The position numbers were made by a program, and so were the translations under genes. DNA of 64,000 bases from Ignavibacteriota bacterium (lineage in GTDB: Bacteria; Bacteroidota; Ignavibacteria; Ignavibacteriales; Melioribacteraceae), in the NCBI GenBank assembly GCA_016713565.1, contig JADJOX010000005.1:124001-188000 (forward strand), in the 5' to 3' direction. Below, piece after piece: positions 1-9,569 of the stretch. Numbering within the stretch: position 1 is the first letter of the stretch; each line of letters starts with the position of its first letter. The notes beneath the pieces were generated by a model. The model did not search any database and was not told the origin of the DNA. It saw only the letters and a program-made list of their open reading frames with translations.

Positions 1-451
1 TTTTTGAAAATTCACCTTTCCATAAAACTTTATTAAAACCGATTTTACCGCCATGCAAGTGATTTTCACCGTCATTTATTGTTAACTGATATTCTATTCC
101 GTCTAAAGAAAATTTTCCTTTTCCGATTCTATTTCCATATCTGCCCACAATTGCGCCAAAATATGAAGTGCCGTTTACATAATCTTCGAGTTTATCATAG
201 CCCAGTACTACATCATCAATCTTACCTTTTTTATCCGGAACCAATATAGAAATAACTGTTGCTCCGAATTCTGAAATCGTAATTTTCATTCCAGCTTTGT
301 TCTTCAATGTAAAGTTATATACTTCACTTCCGTCAGATAATTTTCCGAACAGTGTTTTTTCAGAAATAGTAATTGAATCTTTTTCTGAATTACAAGAAAT
401 AATTAGGGACATTAAAACTAGATAAACAAAAAAAATTGTTTTTGTCTTCAT
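1..451 (-). CDS. galM: Aldose 1-epimerase (galactose mutarotase), lipoprotein, 3' end beyond window
   Basis: Only the first 150 codons lie in the window; the rest is below base 1. The ATG at 449-451 opens a lipoprotein signal peptide with a lipobox ending LIISC (Cys20), so the enzyme is probably anchored in the periplasm. GRYGNRI (residues 103-109) and NHLHGG (130-135) are the hallmark sugar-binding and catalytic-His motifs of GalM. The family interconverts alpha and beta anomers of aldoses. The gene lies 113 bases downstream of the GH27 gene on the same strand, so it probably belongs to the same operon and would convert sugars released by the neighbouring glycosidases. Confidence 0.88.
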   Translation of the reverse strand, partial: MKTKTIFFVYLVLMSLIISCNSEKDSITISEKTLFGKLSDGSEVYNFTLKNKAGMKITISEFGATVISILVPDKKGKIDDVVLGYDKLEDYVNGTSYFGAIVGRYGNRIGKGKFSLDGIEYQLTINDGENHLHGGKIGFNKVLWKGEFSK

Positions 452-564
452 AAAGTTACAACCACTATTGATTATTGTTAAATCGACCGAATAAAGTTTG
501 CCAATTATAGAATTAACTTTTATCTAATAATTGTATTATGAAAAATTACAATAATTTTACAAAA

Positions 565-1935
565 TTATTTCCTGCTTAATCTAAATAATTTCGCACCGTG
601 TAATTTAATTTCACAATCTATTGAGTTTGTTATTAAACCGAGATCTTTTTTCTCCCATAAATCCCGTAACGAAAATTTTGCTTTATCTAATTTCAATTCT
701 TCAAATGCAATTGATAATACAGTATCAGCGTCGCCGGTATTAAAAATTCCGAAATAAACGTCATTAGAATTTTTGGGATTTGCGGTCCATACAATTATTT
801 TATTTTTATTGAAAATCTCTTTATTGTTAATGCTGTTCTGATTAACATAAAGAACTTCCTCATTTGTAATTAACTTCAATGTCCAATCATCATTATCAGG
901 TAAATTTCCTCCGAACATCAAAGGTGATTTAAACATAGACCAAAGAGAAATCAAAGTTATTTGTTCATCTTTTGTAAAGTGAGTAAATCTATTTTCGCCT
1001 CTTTCTGCTCGAATACCGATTTTTCCAATTGGAAGCATATCGGCATCAGGCCAAGAATTAGGGCCAATATAGTTTTGCCAAGTTCTCATATAATCAAACA
1101 TTTGCAGAATGTCAGTCCATTTATCCCAAAAGTCATCTGATATTCTCCAAAGCTGAGCGCTGTTTTGTAGAAGTTCAACTTGTTCAACGCTTGCCGGACC
1201 AGGTGATAAACTTAACGTAATAGGTCTTTCAAAATTATTTATAGCATTACTCAACATTTTGATATTTGCCATTCTACTTACATCCGCAGGTTTACCAGAA
1301 ACCGCGGTCATATCATCGGCTTTTATATAATCCACGCCCCAAGAATTATATAATTCAATTATTGAATTGTAATAAGATTGTCCGCTTTCGTTATTCTTTA
1401 AGGCATACATATCTGTATTCCAAGGACAAATACTGGTTGTATCCGCAGCGTCTTGAGCGTTAAATTTACTATTCTTAATCTTCAAGTTATTTTTAACTGC
1501 TTGTCTTGGAATTCCACGCATAATATGAATGCCAAATTTTAGACCCAAACTATGAATATAGTCAGCAAGAAGTTTAAAACCATTTCCGTTCGCTGCTGAG
1601 GGGAATCTGTTTTCAGCGGGAATTAATCTGCCGAATTCATCAATATCTAATTCTGCAAACTTTCTATATCCGTGTGATTTTGCGTTCGGTTCATACCATT
1701 GAATGTCAACAATAATATATTTCCAACCATAATCCTTTAAATATTTTGACATGTAATCCGCGTTGGCTTTTACCTCATCTTCGGTTACAGTAGTTCCGAA
1801 ACAATCCCAACTGTTCCATCCCATCGGCGGAGATGAACATATAGTTTTTATATCAGAATTTTTAATCTGTCCAAACAATAAATTAAATGAAAAAGACAAA
1901 ATAATTGTAAATAAATATTTTTTCATAGTTATCAT
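565..1935 (-). CDS. GH27 alpha-galactosidase-type glycosidase, exported
   Basis: Residues 4-23 form a Sec signal peptide ending FGQ. The mature protein starts with PPMGWNSWDCFG (36-47), the standard opening of GH27/GH36 TIM barrels. The nucleophile candidate is Asp207 in YIKADD (GH27 usually has KYDN), and the acid/base candidate is Asp268 in WRISDDFW. Family activities include alpha-galactosidase and beta-L-arabinopyranosidase, and the sequence alone does not separate them. The start overlaps the GH51 stop by one base (TAATG), so the two are translationally coupled. A second ATG three codons in (1926) is an alternative start. Confidence 0.88.
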   Translation of the reverse strand: MITMKKYLFTIILSFSFNLLFGQIKNSDIKTICSSPPMGWNSWDCFGTTVTEDEVKANADYMSKYLKDYGWKYIIVDIQWYEPNAKSHGYRKFAELDIDEFGRLIPAENRFPSAANGNGFKLLADYIHSLGLKFGIHIMRGIPRQAVKNNLKIKNSKFNAQDAADTTSICPWNTDMYALKNNESGQSYYNSIIELYNSWGVDYIKADDMTAVSGKPADVSRMANIKMLSNAINNFERPITLSLSPGPASVEQVELLQNSAQLWRISDDFWDKWTDILQMFDYMRTWQNYIGPNSWPDADMLPIGKIGIRAERGENRFTHFTKDEQITLISLWSMFKSPLMFGGNLPDNDDWTLKLITNEEVLYVNQNSINNKEIFNKNKIIVWTANPKNSNDVYFGIFNTGDADTVLSIAFEELKLDKAKFSLRDLWEKKDLGLITNSIDCEIKLHGAKLFRLSRK

Positions 1936-3953
1936 TATTCGGCTTCATGAAAGAACATACTTGCCGGAATTTCTTGCTTTTTCAATCCACCGCCTTCAAT
2001 ACTTACAGATAATTCTAAACCGCCTCCGGATTGAAAAAATTCAACTTCAATTTTATGAAATCCTTTTTTCAATGATGCAAATCCCTGAACTTCAGTTGGT
2101 GCATGCCTTCCATCGTTGCTTATCAATAATTTACCGTCGATATATAATTTTGCACCATCATCAGAATTTGCGTAAAAATTATAAAATCCATCTTCATTAA
2201 TTTCAATTAATCCGGAATACAAAACAGCGAAATCAGAACCGTCATTTGTTTGTGGGATTTTAACTTGTTCTATTAGTCCTTCATTTACCGGTTCCAATTC
2301 TTTGAAATCAGGTAAGTACATAAGTACTTTTTGATAATATTTAAAACTTAGTTTTGCTTTAGGATTTTTAACATCAATTGCTTTACCTATACTTGAATTT
2401 AGTTCACCTTTTAGTTCAAGCACAACAATAGATTTAGAAGGCAATTCCACTGTTAAATCATTTTCGGATAATTTAAAATTGTTAAAAACTTTTGGTTCAA
2501 CATTTTTTGGATTATCAAATGAATTTAGATCATTCATTTCATCTGAAGTTAAAATTTTGCCGGATATATTTTTACCAATATATCCCTTTAAATTTATTTT
2601 TACATTTTCTTCACTAATAGGGTTTACATTACACAAAGATATATGCACAATTCCTTTAGAATTAATTGATGCGGTTGCGTTTACAGCTGGAATAGATTCA
2701 CGCGCGTAAGTATAATTTGGACTTTGCAGTTCAAGAGGTAAACTTATAGCACCTTTATGAACTTTATACATTTCAAAGACATGGTATGTAGGAGTTAAAA
2801 CCATCTTTTCATTATTTGTTAAAATCATTGCTTGAAGAACATTAATCATTTGAGCAATGTTTGTCATTTTTACACGATTAGTATATTTGTGAAAAATGTT
2901 TAAATTACTTGCGGCAACTATTGCGTCTCTAAGTGTATTTTGCTGATATAAAAATGAAGGATTGGTCCCGGTTTCAACATTGTGCCAAGTTCCCCATTCA
3001 TCAACAATTAATGCGACATTTTTTGCCGGATCATATTTATCCATCACTTTTATATGCATTTTGATAAGATCTTCCATTTTCAATGTTTTTTGAATAACAG
3101 AAAACCAACCGCTTTCATCAAAGTCTGCAGCTGTTTTTGAATTATTTGTATAGTAATGCATTCCGATACCGTTTATAAATTTACCGGCAACCTGCATTAC
3201 ACCGTCAGTCCATAAAGTATCATCAACATTTGGTCCCGATGCAATTTTAAATATTTGATTCCCGGCATAATTTTTTGCGTATGTTGAATAAACTCTCGCA
3301 ACATCTCCATAATAAGTAGGTCTCATTCTTCCGCCGCATCCCCAGCTTTCATTCCCTATTCCCCAAAATTTAACTTTCCAAGGTTTTTCTCTACCATTTT
3401 TTTTTCTAAGATCGGACATTGGATTGCCGCTTTCCGAAGTTGTATATTGAACCCAATTTGCAAATTCTTCAACAGTTCCGCTTCCAACATTAGCGCTGAT
3501 ATAAGGTTCTGCGCCAATTATTTCGCACAAATTTAAGAACTCATGCGTACCGAAACTGTTATCTTCAACTACTCCGCCCCAATTTGTATTTACCATTGAA
3601 GGTCTGTTTTCTCTCGGACCAATTCCGTCCATCCAATGATATTCATCGGCAAAACATCCGCCGGGCCATCGTAAAACCGGAACTTCCAATTTTTTTAAAG
3701 CTTCTAGAACGTCATTTCTATATCCATGCGTATTTGGTATTTTAGAATTTTCTCCAACCCAAATTCCACCATAAATACAGCTTCCCAAATGTTCTGCAAA
3801 TTGTCCATAAATATTCGGGTCGATTTGGCTACCGAGTTTGTCCAAGTCTAAAATAATTTCAGCTTTCTTTTGAGCTACATTTATTCTTACAAAAAACATA
3901 AATAAGAAAATTGTTAAAAAGAAAATTGGACTTTTGAACATGACTGTATTCAT
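1935..3953 (-). CDS. GH51 alpha-L-arabinofuranosidase with C-terminal PA14 domain, exported
   Basis: An N-terminal hydrophobic signal (about residues 8-27) precedes a GH51 barrel. NESWG gives the acid/base Glu202 and VDEWG the nucleophile Glu319. Other family motifs are YGQFAEHLG (49-57) and RWPGGCFADEYHW (95-107). Residues from about 560 to the end form a PA14 module (NSDDGAKLYIDG), a beta-domain found on many surface glycosidases. The family removes terminal alpha-L-arabinofuranose from arabinan, arabinogalactan and arabinoxylan. The start at 3953 is supported by AAGG about 10 bases upstream. PA14 on GH51 implies binding of bulky substrate outside the cytoplasm. Confidence 0.93.
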   Translation of the reverse strand: MNTVMFKSPIFFLTIFLFMFFVRINVAQKKAEIILDLDKLGSQIDPNIYGQFAEHLGSCIYGGIWVGENSKIPNTHGYRNDVLEALKKLEVPVLRWPGGCFADEYHWMDGIGPRENRPSMVNTNWGGVVEDNSFGTHEFLNLCEIIGAEPYISANVGSGTVEEFANWVQYTTSESGNPMSDLRKKNGREKPWKVKFWGIGNESWGCGGRMRPTYYGDVARVYSTYAKNYAGNQIFKIASGPNVDDTLWTDGVMQVAGKFINGIGMHYYTNNSKTAADFDESGWFSVIQKTLKMEDLIKMHIKVMDKYDPAKNVALIVDEWGTWHNVETGTNPSFLYQQNTLRDAIVAASNLNIFHKYTNRVKMTNIAQMINVLQAMILTNNEKMVLTPTYHVFEMYKVHKGAISLPLELQSPNYTYARESIPAVNATASINSKGIVHISLCNVNPISEENVKINLKGYIGKNISGKILTSDEMNDLNSFDNPKNVEPKVFNNFKLSENDLTVELPSKSIVVLELKGELNSSIGKAIDVKNPKAKLSFKYYQKVLMYLPDFKELEPVNEGLIEQVKIPQTNDGSDFAVLYSGLIEINEDGFYNFYANSDDGAKLYIDGKLLISNDGRHAPTEVQGFASLKKGFHKIEVEFFQSGGGLELSVSIEGGGLKKQEIPASMFFHEAE

Positions 3954-4013
3954 TATATTGCCTTAAATTTTAGAGTAATAATAATTTCAAATTATTTAAT
4001 AATATGATTAATT

Positions 4014-6200
4014 TTAATATATTTTAATTACAACGAATAACGTACCAATAACAATAAATGCGACTAAAACTGATAACATAAATCCAACAATATCTTGTTT
4101 ATTCCATTTATAAATTTCCAATTGCGTATTAGGAAACAATAAAACCTCTTTAGCTTTTTCAGGATTTGATAAAGACAATTTAATATCTTCATTATCTTGA
4201 TTTAAACCCAAACCTCTAACTCTTGTTCTCATTTTCATAAAGAAATTATAACTTACTTTTTGATCATCAGGTTTAGTAATCAATGAAACAAATATCAAAA
4301 TAATAAATGGAAATATTAATCTAATTAAAAGTCTTAATGTTTCATTTAGAGCATAAGGATATTTGTTAAGTTCAAAACCGAGAGATTTTAAAAACATAAG
4401 TTCAGGAAAAAAATAACCTCGAGCTTCTAAAATTCCATCATCATTTAATTTTGGCTGTTTTGACCAAAATATTGCTCTTGATGGTTGTGCAAATTTTTTT
4501 GTGAATTTTTGACCCACTATAATTTTTTCCGGAATACTTAAATTTGTTTCGCCATTTCCAATTCTGTGCATTACCGAATTAATTTCCAAATCTCTATCAA
4601 CAACGTCAATTTCACGTGCGGTATAAGTCCTAACAACCGGCTCCGGCTCTGTCTTTGAAAGCATCCATTCATTTCTTGAAATATCCGAGGATAAACTTGA
4701 AACTAAAACCGGAATTATATAAAATAATCCTAATGTAATTAAAATTGATGCCCAAGCGCCTTTTTTATTTGCGCGTCTCCATTTTAGTCCTAACCAAAAC
4801 GCGGCGCCAAAAATGACAAAGAATTCCCAAATGAATTTTAATATTTCAAATATATTGCTGAATTGAGTAGCAATAATTGCGCTTCCAATTAAAAATGCTG
4901 CTCCTAAAATTCTGCCGACCCAAACATAATGGACTTCACTTTTTCCTTCAACCAATGGACGATAAACATTATGAAGAAGCAAGCCTGAAACTGTTAACAT
5001 TAATGCAGTTGCCGTTGACATAAGTGCTGCCATTAGCGAGGCTATCATTAGTCCAACTAATCCATATCCAACAGGTCCTAATAGATCATGAGTTGCATAT
5101 CCCCAAATTAAATCGGAGTCTTGAATTTTTCCGGTGTAAAGCAGAACTGCCGCTAATCCTAAAAGTCCCCACAGAATTGTGCAGAATCTTTTAATAAAAA
5201 CACCTGTAACAAAACCGAATCTTGCTGCGTGCTCATCTTTTGCCGCACCATTTGTAACTAACTGGTTTGGCTGTGTAACTACCGTAATTCCGGCAACTAA
5301 TGCGGCTGCAAGAATATAATACCAAGTAAAATCAATTAAAGTAGGCGAGCCAAATATTTCAAAGAAAGATTCTGGCAGTTTTTGGTGCAAAATCTTAAGC
5401 GCAGATTCATTTGCACCCGATCCAAATACAGTAGTAATCTTCATCCAAGAAAAAGGGATTAATATTATAGATAATATTATAATAAATGATCCTTGCAAAA
5501 GATCGGTGTAAAATGCGGCTTCCAAACCTCCCATAACAGCATAAATCAAACTGATGATACAAACCAACCAAATAAGTGATTCTTCGGTTAAATGAGAAAA
5601 TAAATTATTAGGATTTAGCATTCTCAATTCATGAAGTCTTTTAGTTTCAGCTTCAGTAAGTAACTGTGCATTTTTATTTTCTAAATTAGAAAGTTCGGCA
5701 GCAAGCTCATATTCTTTCTTTTCTTCAAATGAAAATTCATTTATTGTTTTAGGAGTTATCGCTACAATAGTTTTACTCATTGCGGAATAGCCTAGCGAAA
5801 CCAATCCCATCATTCCAATGCTGGCGACTAATGCATAAGTCGCGGCCATGTTTTTACTGCCGTATCTTTCTTCATAAAAATCACCCATTGTTAAGATACG
5901 CATTCTTCTTTGCCATGGCGAAGTGATCCAATAAAGCGGAGTTGAAAAAACTAAAAGTAAAGCGCTCCAAATTCCAGCAGCTCCGTTATGGAATGTTGTA
6001 GTTGCGGTACCAACTGGTCCATCTGCCGATGTTGCCTGTCCGAAACTAGCAAATGTTTGAATAAGTTTACCGAATTTTCTTCCGCCAAGAAGATAGTCTT
6101 CTTGGTTCTTTATTCTTCTACTAGACCAAACGCCTATACCAATAACAACGATAAAGTATACAAGAATAATTATTATATCTAAGGTCTCTAAACCGAACAA
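4014..6200 (-). CDS. Sodium:solute symporter (SSS/SLC5 family), TTG start
   Basis: A multi-pass membrane protein of 728 residues. It opens LDIIIILVYFIVVIGIGVWSS and has the SSS phrases EDYLLGGR and GGLEAAFYTDLLQG. The family couples Na+ to import of sugars, myo-inositol and similar solutes. It is longer than usual (about 500-580): a charged insert lies around residues 150-205, and a long hydrophilic segment (about 515-625) precedes the last membrane spans. The start is TTG at 6200, with AGGAG six bases upstream and no ATG in a suitable place. It lies 12 bases after a GH28 gene and near a full inositol pathway, so inositol or a small glycoside is a plausible substrate; this is inference. Confidence 0.88.
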   Translation of the reverse strand: MFGLETLDIIIILVYFIVVIGIGVWSSRRIKNQEDYLLGGRKFGKLIQTFASFGQATSADGPVGTATTTFHNGAAGIWSALLLVFSTPLYWITSPWQRRMRILTMGDFYEERYGSKNMAATYALVASIGMMGLVSLGYSAMSKTIVAITPKTINEFSFEEKKEYELAAELSNLENKNAQLLTEAETKRLHELRMLNPNNLFSHLTEESLIWLVCIISLIYAVMGGLEAAFYTDLLQGSFIIILSIILIPFSWMKITTVFGSGANESALKILHQKLPESFFEIFGSPTLIDFTWYYILAAALVAGITVVTQPNQLVTNGAAKDEHAARFGFVTGVFIKRFCTILWGLLGLAAVLLYTGKIQDSDLIWGYATHDLLGPVGYGLVGLMIASLMAALMSTATALMLTVSGLLLHNVYRPLVEGKSEVHYVWVGRILGAAFLIGSAIIATQFSNIFEILKFIWEFFVIFGAAFWLGLKWRRANKKGAWASILITLGLFYIIPVLVSSLSSDISRNEWMLSKTEPEPVVRTYTAREIDVVDRDLEINSVMHRIGNGETNLSIPEKIIVGQKFTKKFAQPSRAIFWSKQPKLNDDGILEARGYFFPELMFLKSLGFELNKYPYALNETLRLLIRLIFPFIILIFVSLITKPDDQKVSYNFFMKMRTRVRGLGLNQDNEDIKLSLSNPEKAKEVLLFPNTQLEIYKWNKQDIVGFMLSVLVAFIVIGTLFVVIKIY

Positions 6201-6212
6201 TATAAACTCCTA

Positions 6213-7616
6213 TTATTTGATATTAATTTCTCCGCAGTTATTGAATTTGTGAGGTTCAAACTGATCTTGAGCTGATTCGCCGTTAAAGTTTACAATATTT
6301 ATATTTGATGCATTGTTAAAAGCAAGTGCATGACTAAAATACGGTTCGCTATTTTTTCCCCATACTAACCTGCAGTTGCTAAGTAATATATCATCTGCTG
6401 AATCAATGTGAAAACCTGAAATGTTTGTTTCCATTAACCCTATTGTATCGGATGGTCTCAGATCGTATACATTGCCTTTGTATTTAGTTGATTTTTCAAT
6501 TTCTAAGCTTACATTATACAAACTTATGCCGCTGATTTTATTTTCTTCGCCTCCAATGAAAACTCCGTTTTCACTTTTGCAGAAAATATTGCTGAACTTA
6601 ATATTCCTAACTTCGCCGACTTTTCCTTCTGTTTGTCCTTTGGCAAAGCGCCAGTTGGAATCTTTATTATTTTCTGATTTTCTTTTATATGCTGTTATAT
6701 AAATAGGCTCGGCTTTACCCCACCAAACATCATCAAATAATCTGCCTTCAACAATTATATTATCAAAAATAATATTTTCAACAATTCCTTCATCTCTATT
6801 TTGAATCCCTATTCCTCTATTGCTATTTTTAATAATACAATTTGAAACAATTACGTTTCTTATCGCGTCCATATTTTCGCTGCCCAATTTAATTGAGCAG
6901 GATGTCGATGTCATTATACAATTTGAAACAACAACATTTTCTGTTGGTCCTAATTCATCATATTCTCTTCTGGTCTTAAAACAAATGCAATCATCTGCAG
7001 ATTCAATATAACAATTGCTAATTCTTACATTTCTAGAATGGTCAAGATCAATCCCGTCGCCATTTCTTATTTTTAGATTATTAAGAATTGTTACGCTTTC
7101 AATTTTTACATTATCGCAACCGACAATATGCAAACACCAGTATGCGGAATTTTTAAATGTAACATCACGAATTAATAGGTTTTCAATATTAACTAATGTA
7201 AGTAAATGCGGTCTTGGATCTATAACATTAAATTCTTTTAAGATGTATGCCGCTTTTTCTTCGGGACCCATAAACGCGATTCCGTTGCCGTCTATGGTTC
7301 CATTTCCTTCAATACAAATATTAGTTTCATTTTCACCGCCTATCCAAATTGTACCTTCACCAAGATTTTCACGAAATGCACTTTTTGTATAAACTGTTTC
7401 ATCAGGATTGGCAAGAATCACAGCATTTGTTTCAACGTACAGAGTTACGTTCGATTTTAAACTAAACGGTCCGGTCATAAATTTCATGTTAGAAGGAACA
7501 ATGACATATCCACCACCATTTTCTGCGCATCTATTTATAGCTGCTTGAAAAGCCAGGGAATTGTCATTTTCCTCTTCGGCAACTGCACCAAAATCTAATA
7601 TGTTATATTCAACCAT
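6213..7616 (-). CDS. GH28-family polygalacturonase-like hydrolase without signal peptide
   Basis: A right-handed beta-helix protein of GH28 type. NGDGID (185-190) and ESADDCI (205-211) carry the Asp residues of the GH28 active site. The usual GHG and RIK motifs are replaced by SIKLGS (241-246) and RGIGIQ (267-272), as in divergent exo-acting or rhamnogalacturonan-type members. The protein begins MVEYNILDFGA with no signal peptide, so it probably acts in the cytoplasm on imported oligosaccharides. It starts six bases after iolG and ends 12 bases before the symporter gene. Exact bond specificity cannot be read from the sequence. Confidence 0.85.
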   Translation of the reverse strand: MVEYNILDFGAVAEEENDNSLAFQAAINRCAENGGGYVIVPSNMKFMTGPFSLKSNVTLYVETNAVILANPDETVYTKSAFRENLGEGTIWIGGENETNICIEGNGTIDGNGIAFMGPEEKAAYILKEFNVIDPRPHLLTLVNIENLLIRDVTFKNSAYWCLHIVGCDNVKIESVTILNNLKIRNGDGIDLDHSRNVRISNCYIESADDCICFKTRREYDELGPTENVVVSNCIMTSTSCSIKLGSENMDAIRNVIVSNCIIKNSNRGIGIQNRDEGIVENIIFDNIIVEGRLFDDVWWGKAEPIYITAYKRKSENNKDSNWRFAKGQTEGKVGEVRNIKFSNIFCKSENGVFIGGEENKISGISLYNVSLEIEKSTKYKGNVYDLRPSDTIGLMETNISGFHIDSADDILLSNCRLVWGKNSEPYFSHALAFNNASNINIVNFNGESAQDQFEPHKFNNCGEINIK

Positions 7617-7622
7617 TTTAAT

Positions 7623-8636
7623 TTAAATTATTTCAGATATTTTTACCGGTCTACCTTCCATAACAGATTTTTTTGCAGCCAATCCAATAACAACTGATTT
7701 TAAACCATCTGTACCGTCGACTGAAATTTCCTTATTATCAATTACCGCCGAACAAAATTCTTTCATTTCCAAGGCATAAGCTTCAATATATCTATCCATA
7801 AAGAAATTTAGCGGAAGCGAAGCATGTACGCCGCAATCGCTGTAAAATTGATGATTATCAGGCGCGTTATTATCAACTTTGATCATTCCTTTTGAGCCGA
7901 ATATTTCTACGCGCTGATCATATCCATAGACTGCTTTTCTGCTGTTATCAATAACACCTAAAGCGCCGTTTTCAAATTCAAGATTAATGACAGCCGTATC
8001 AACATCGCCTTGTTTCCCAATTTCAGGATCAACAAGAACAGCCGCTTTGACAAATACTTCTTTAACTTCGCTGCCTACAATATATCTTGCCATATCAAAA
8101 TCATGAATTGTCATATCCAAAAACATTCCACCGGAAACGGCAACATATTCAGCCGGAGGCGGAGCGGGATCTCTTGAAGTAATTTTCAAAATATGAGGTT
8201 CGCCTATTTTACCTTCTATCACCATTTGTTTTATTTTTCTAAAGTTAGAATCAAAACGTCTGTTAAATCCAACCATAAGTTTAACACCGCATTCATTTAC
8301 AACATCAATTACGTTTTGAATTGTTTTAATATCTAAGTCAACCGGTTTTTCGCAAAAAATATGTTTCCCGGCCTTTGCCGCTTCAATAGTGTATTGAGCA
8401 TGAGTATTTGTTGGCGAGCAAATTACTACAGCATTAATATCCGGATTGTTTATGATATTTTTATAATCTGAAGAAAATTTCGCAATGTTGAATTTTCCGG
8501 CTAATTTTTTTGCTTCTTCAATATTAACATCCGCAATTTCAAGTATTTCCGCATCGGGTATATTTTGAACAATTGTTTCTGTATGCACCTTGCCGATTCT
8601 ACCGGCACCAATAATTCCAATTTTTAATTTTTCCAT
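7623..8636 (-). CDS. iolG: Myo-inositol 2-dehydrogenase
   Basis: NAD-dependent oxidation of myo-inositol to 2-keto-myo-inositol (scyllo-inosose), the first step of the pathway. The GFO/IDH/MocA fold shows the Rossmann motif GAGRIG (10-15), the catalytic Lys97 in CEKP, and Asp174 plus His178 in LDMTIHDFD. These match the K/D/H triad of characterised IolG enzymes. At 337 residues its length is normal. It is the last of seven contiguous inositol genes, 14 bases after iolE. Related sugar dehydrogenases share the fold, but the neighbours make inositol the best substrate. Confidence 0.93.
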   Translation of the reverse strand: MEKLKIGIIGAGRIGKVHTETIVQNIPDAEILEIADVNIEEAKKLAGKFNIAKFSSDYKNIINNPDINAVVICSPTNTHAQYTIEAAKAGKHIFCEKPVDLDIKTIQNVIDVVNECGVKLMVGFNRRFDSNFRKIKQMVIEGKIGEPHILKITSRDPAPPPAEYVAVSGGMFLDMTIHDFDMARYIVGSEVKEVFVKAAVLVDPEIGKQGDVDTAVINLEFENGALGVIDNSRKAVYGYDQRVEIFGSKGMIKVDNNAPDNHQFYSDCGVHASLPLNFFMDRYIEAYALEMKEFCSAVIDNKEISVDGTDGLKSVVIGLAAKKSVMEGRPVKISEII

Positions 8637-8650
8637 TATAGTTCCTAATT

Positions 8651-9550
8651 TTATAATCCTAAAGATTTTATGTAATCTCTGTTATGTTGCGCGCATTCTT
8701 TTGGTTTTCCCATACCCGGTAAAACATCCTGTTCAACAACAATCCAGCCGTCATAATTCATATTTTTTAATTCTTCAACAATTGAAGGAAAATCAACTGC
8801 TCCTTTTCCTAACTCACAAAAAACACCATTCTTTACTGATTCAAAATAATCCCATCCTTCATCTCTAGATCTTTGTGCAATATTAGTTTCACAATCTTTA
8901 AAGTGAATATGCCAAATTCTTTCTTTGTGTTTTTTCAATGCTTCAAGCGGATCACCGCCGCCAAACATAAAATGACCCATATCTAAAACTAACCCTAACA
9001 ATTTCGGATCCGTTAATTCCATTAGTTTATCAACTTCATAAGGTGTTTCAACATAACCGGCGCAATGATGGTGAAATACAGTACGCAGTCCGGTTTCATC
9101 CTTAACAGCTTTTGCCAATTTGTCCGCGCCTTGCGCAAAGTTTTTCCATTCTTCATCTGATAAACTTAAATCACGATTTACTCTTCCCGCATTTTTTGTT
9201 CTTTTTTCAACAGAGCCATTATTATCAGCTAGCACAATAAACGCATTTCCATAACCCGCGTTTTTCATAAGCGAGGCCGTTTTTACCGCAACTTCAATTC
9301 CATCTTTATGTTTTGATACATCTTTTAAAGATACCGGAACAAAAGCTCCAACCATTATTAAATTTCTTTGTTTTAATTCATTATCCAAATCCTGTGGATC
9401 AGTCGGCATAAATCCCCAATCTCCAAGTTCTGTCCCAACATAACCTGTTTCCTTAATTTCATTTAGTACTTGAATATAATCCGGCGCTTTTCCATCCAGA
9501 TCAAATTCTAAAACTCCCCATGAACATGGTGCATTTGCAATTTTAATCAT
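8651..9550 (-). CDS. iolE: Myo-inosose-2 dehydratase
   Basis: Dehydrates 2-keto-myo-inositol to 3D-(3,5/4)-trihydroxycyclohexane-1,2-dione in the cytoplasm. The opening IANAPCSWGVLEF and GYVGTELGDWGFMP are typical of IolE. HHHCAGYVETP and LDMGHFMFGG supply metal ligands of this xylose-isomerase-like TIM barrel, and the end carries WIVVEQDV. At 299 residues it matches the family. It lies between iolA and iolG on the same strand with short gaps, so it should be co-transcribed. Confidence 0.95.
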   Translation of the reverse strand: MIKIANAPCSWGVLEFDLDGKAPDYIQVLNEIKETGYVGTELGDWGFMPTDPQDLDNELKQRNLIMVGAFVPVSLKDVSKHKDGIEVAVKTASLMKNAGYGNAFIVLADNNGSVEKRTKNAGRVNRDLSLSDEEWKNFAQGADKLAKAVKDETGLRTVFHHHCAGYVETPYEVDKLMELTDPKLLGLVLDMGHFMFGGGDPLEALKKHKERIWHIHFKDCETNIAQRSRDEGWDYFESVKNGVFCELGKGAVDFPSIVEELKNMNYDGWIVVEQDVLPGMGKPKECAQHNRDYIKSLGL

Positions 9551-9569
9551 AATTTATCTCCAATAAATA

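Noticed and set aside
1763..2200. Plus-strand reading frames opposite the GH27/GH51 genes and similar ones elsewhere
   Set aside because: They lie antisense to well-supported genes, have no motifs and reflect codon bias of the AT-rich opposite strand.
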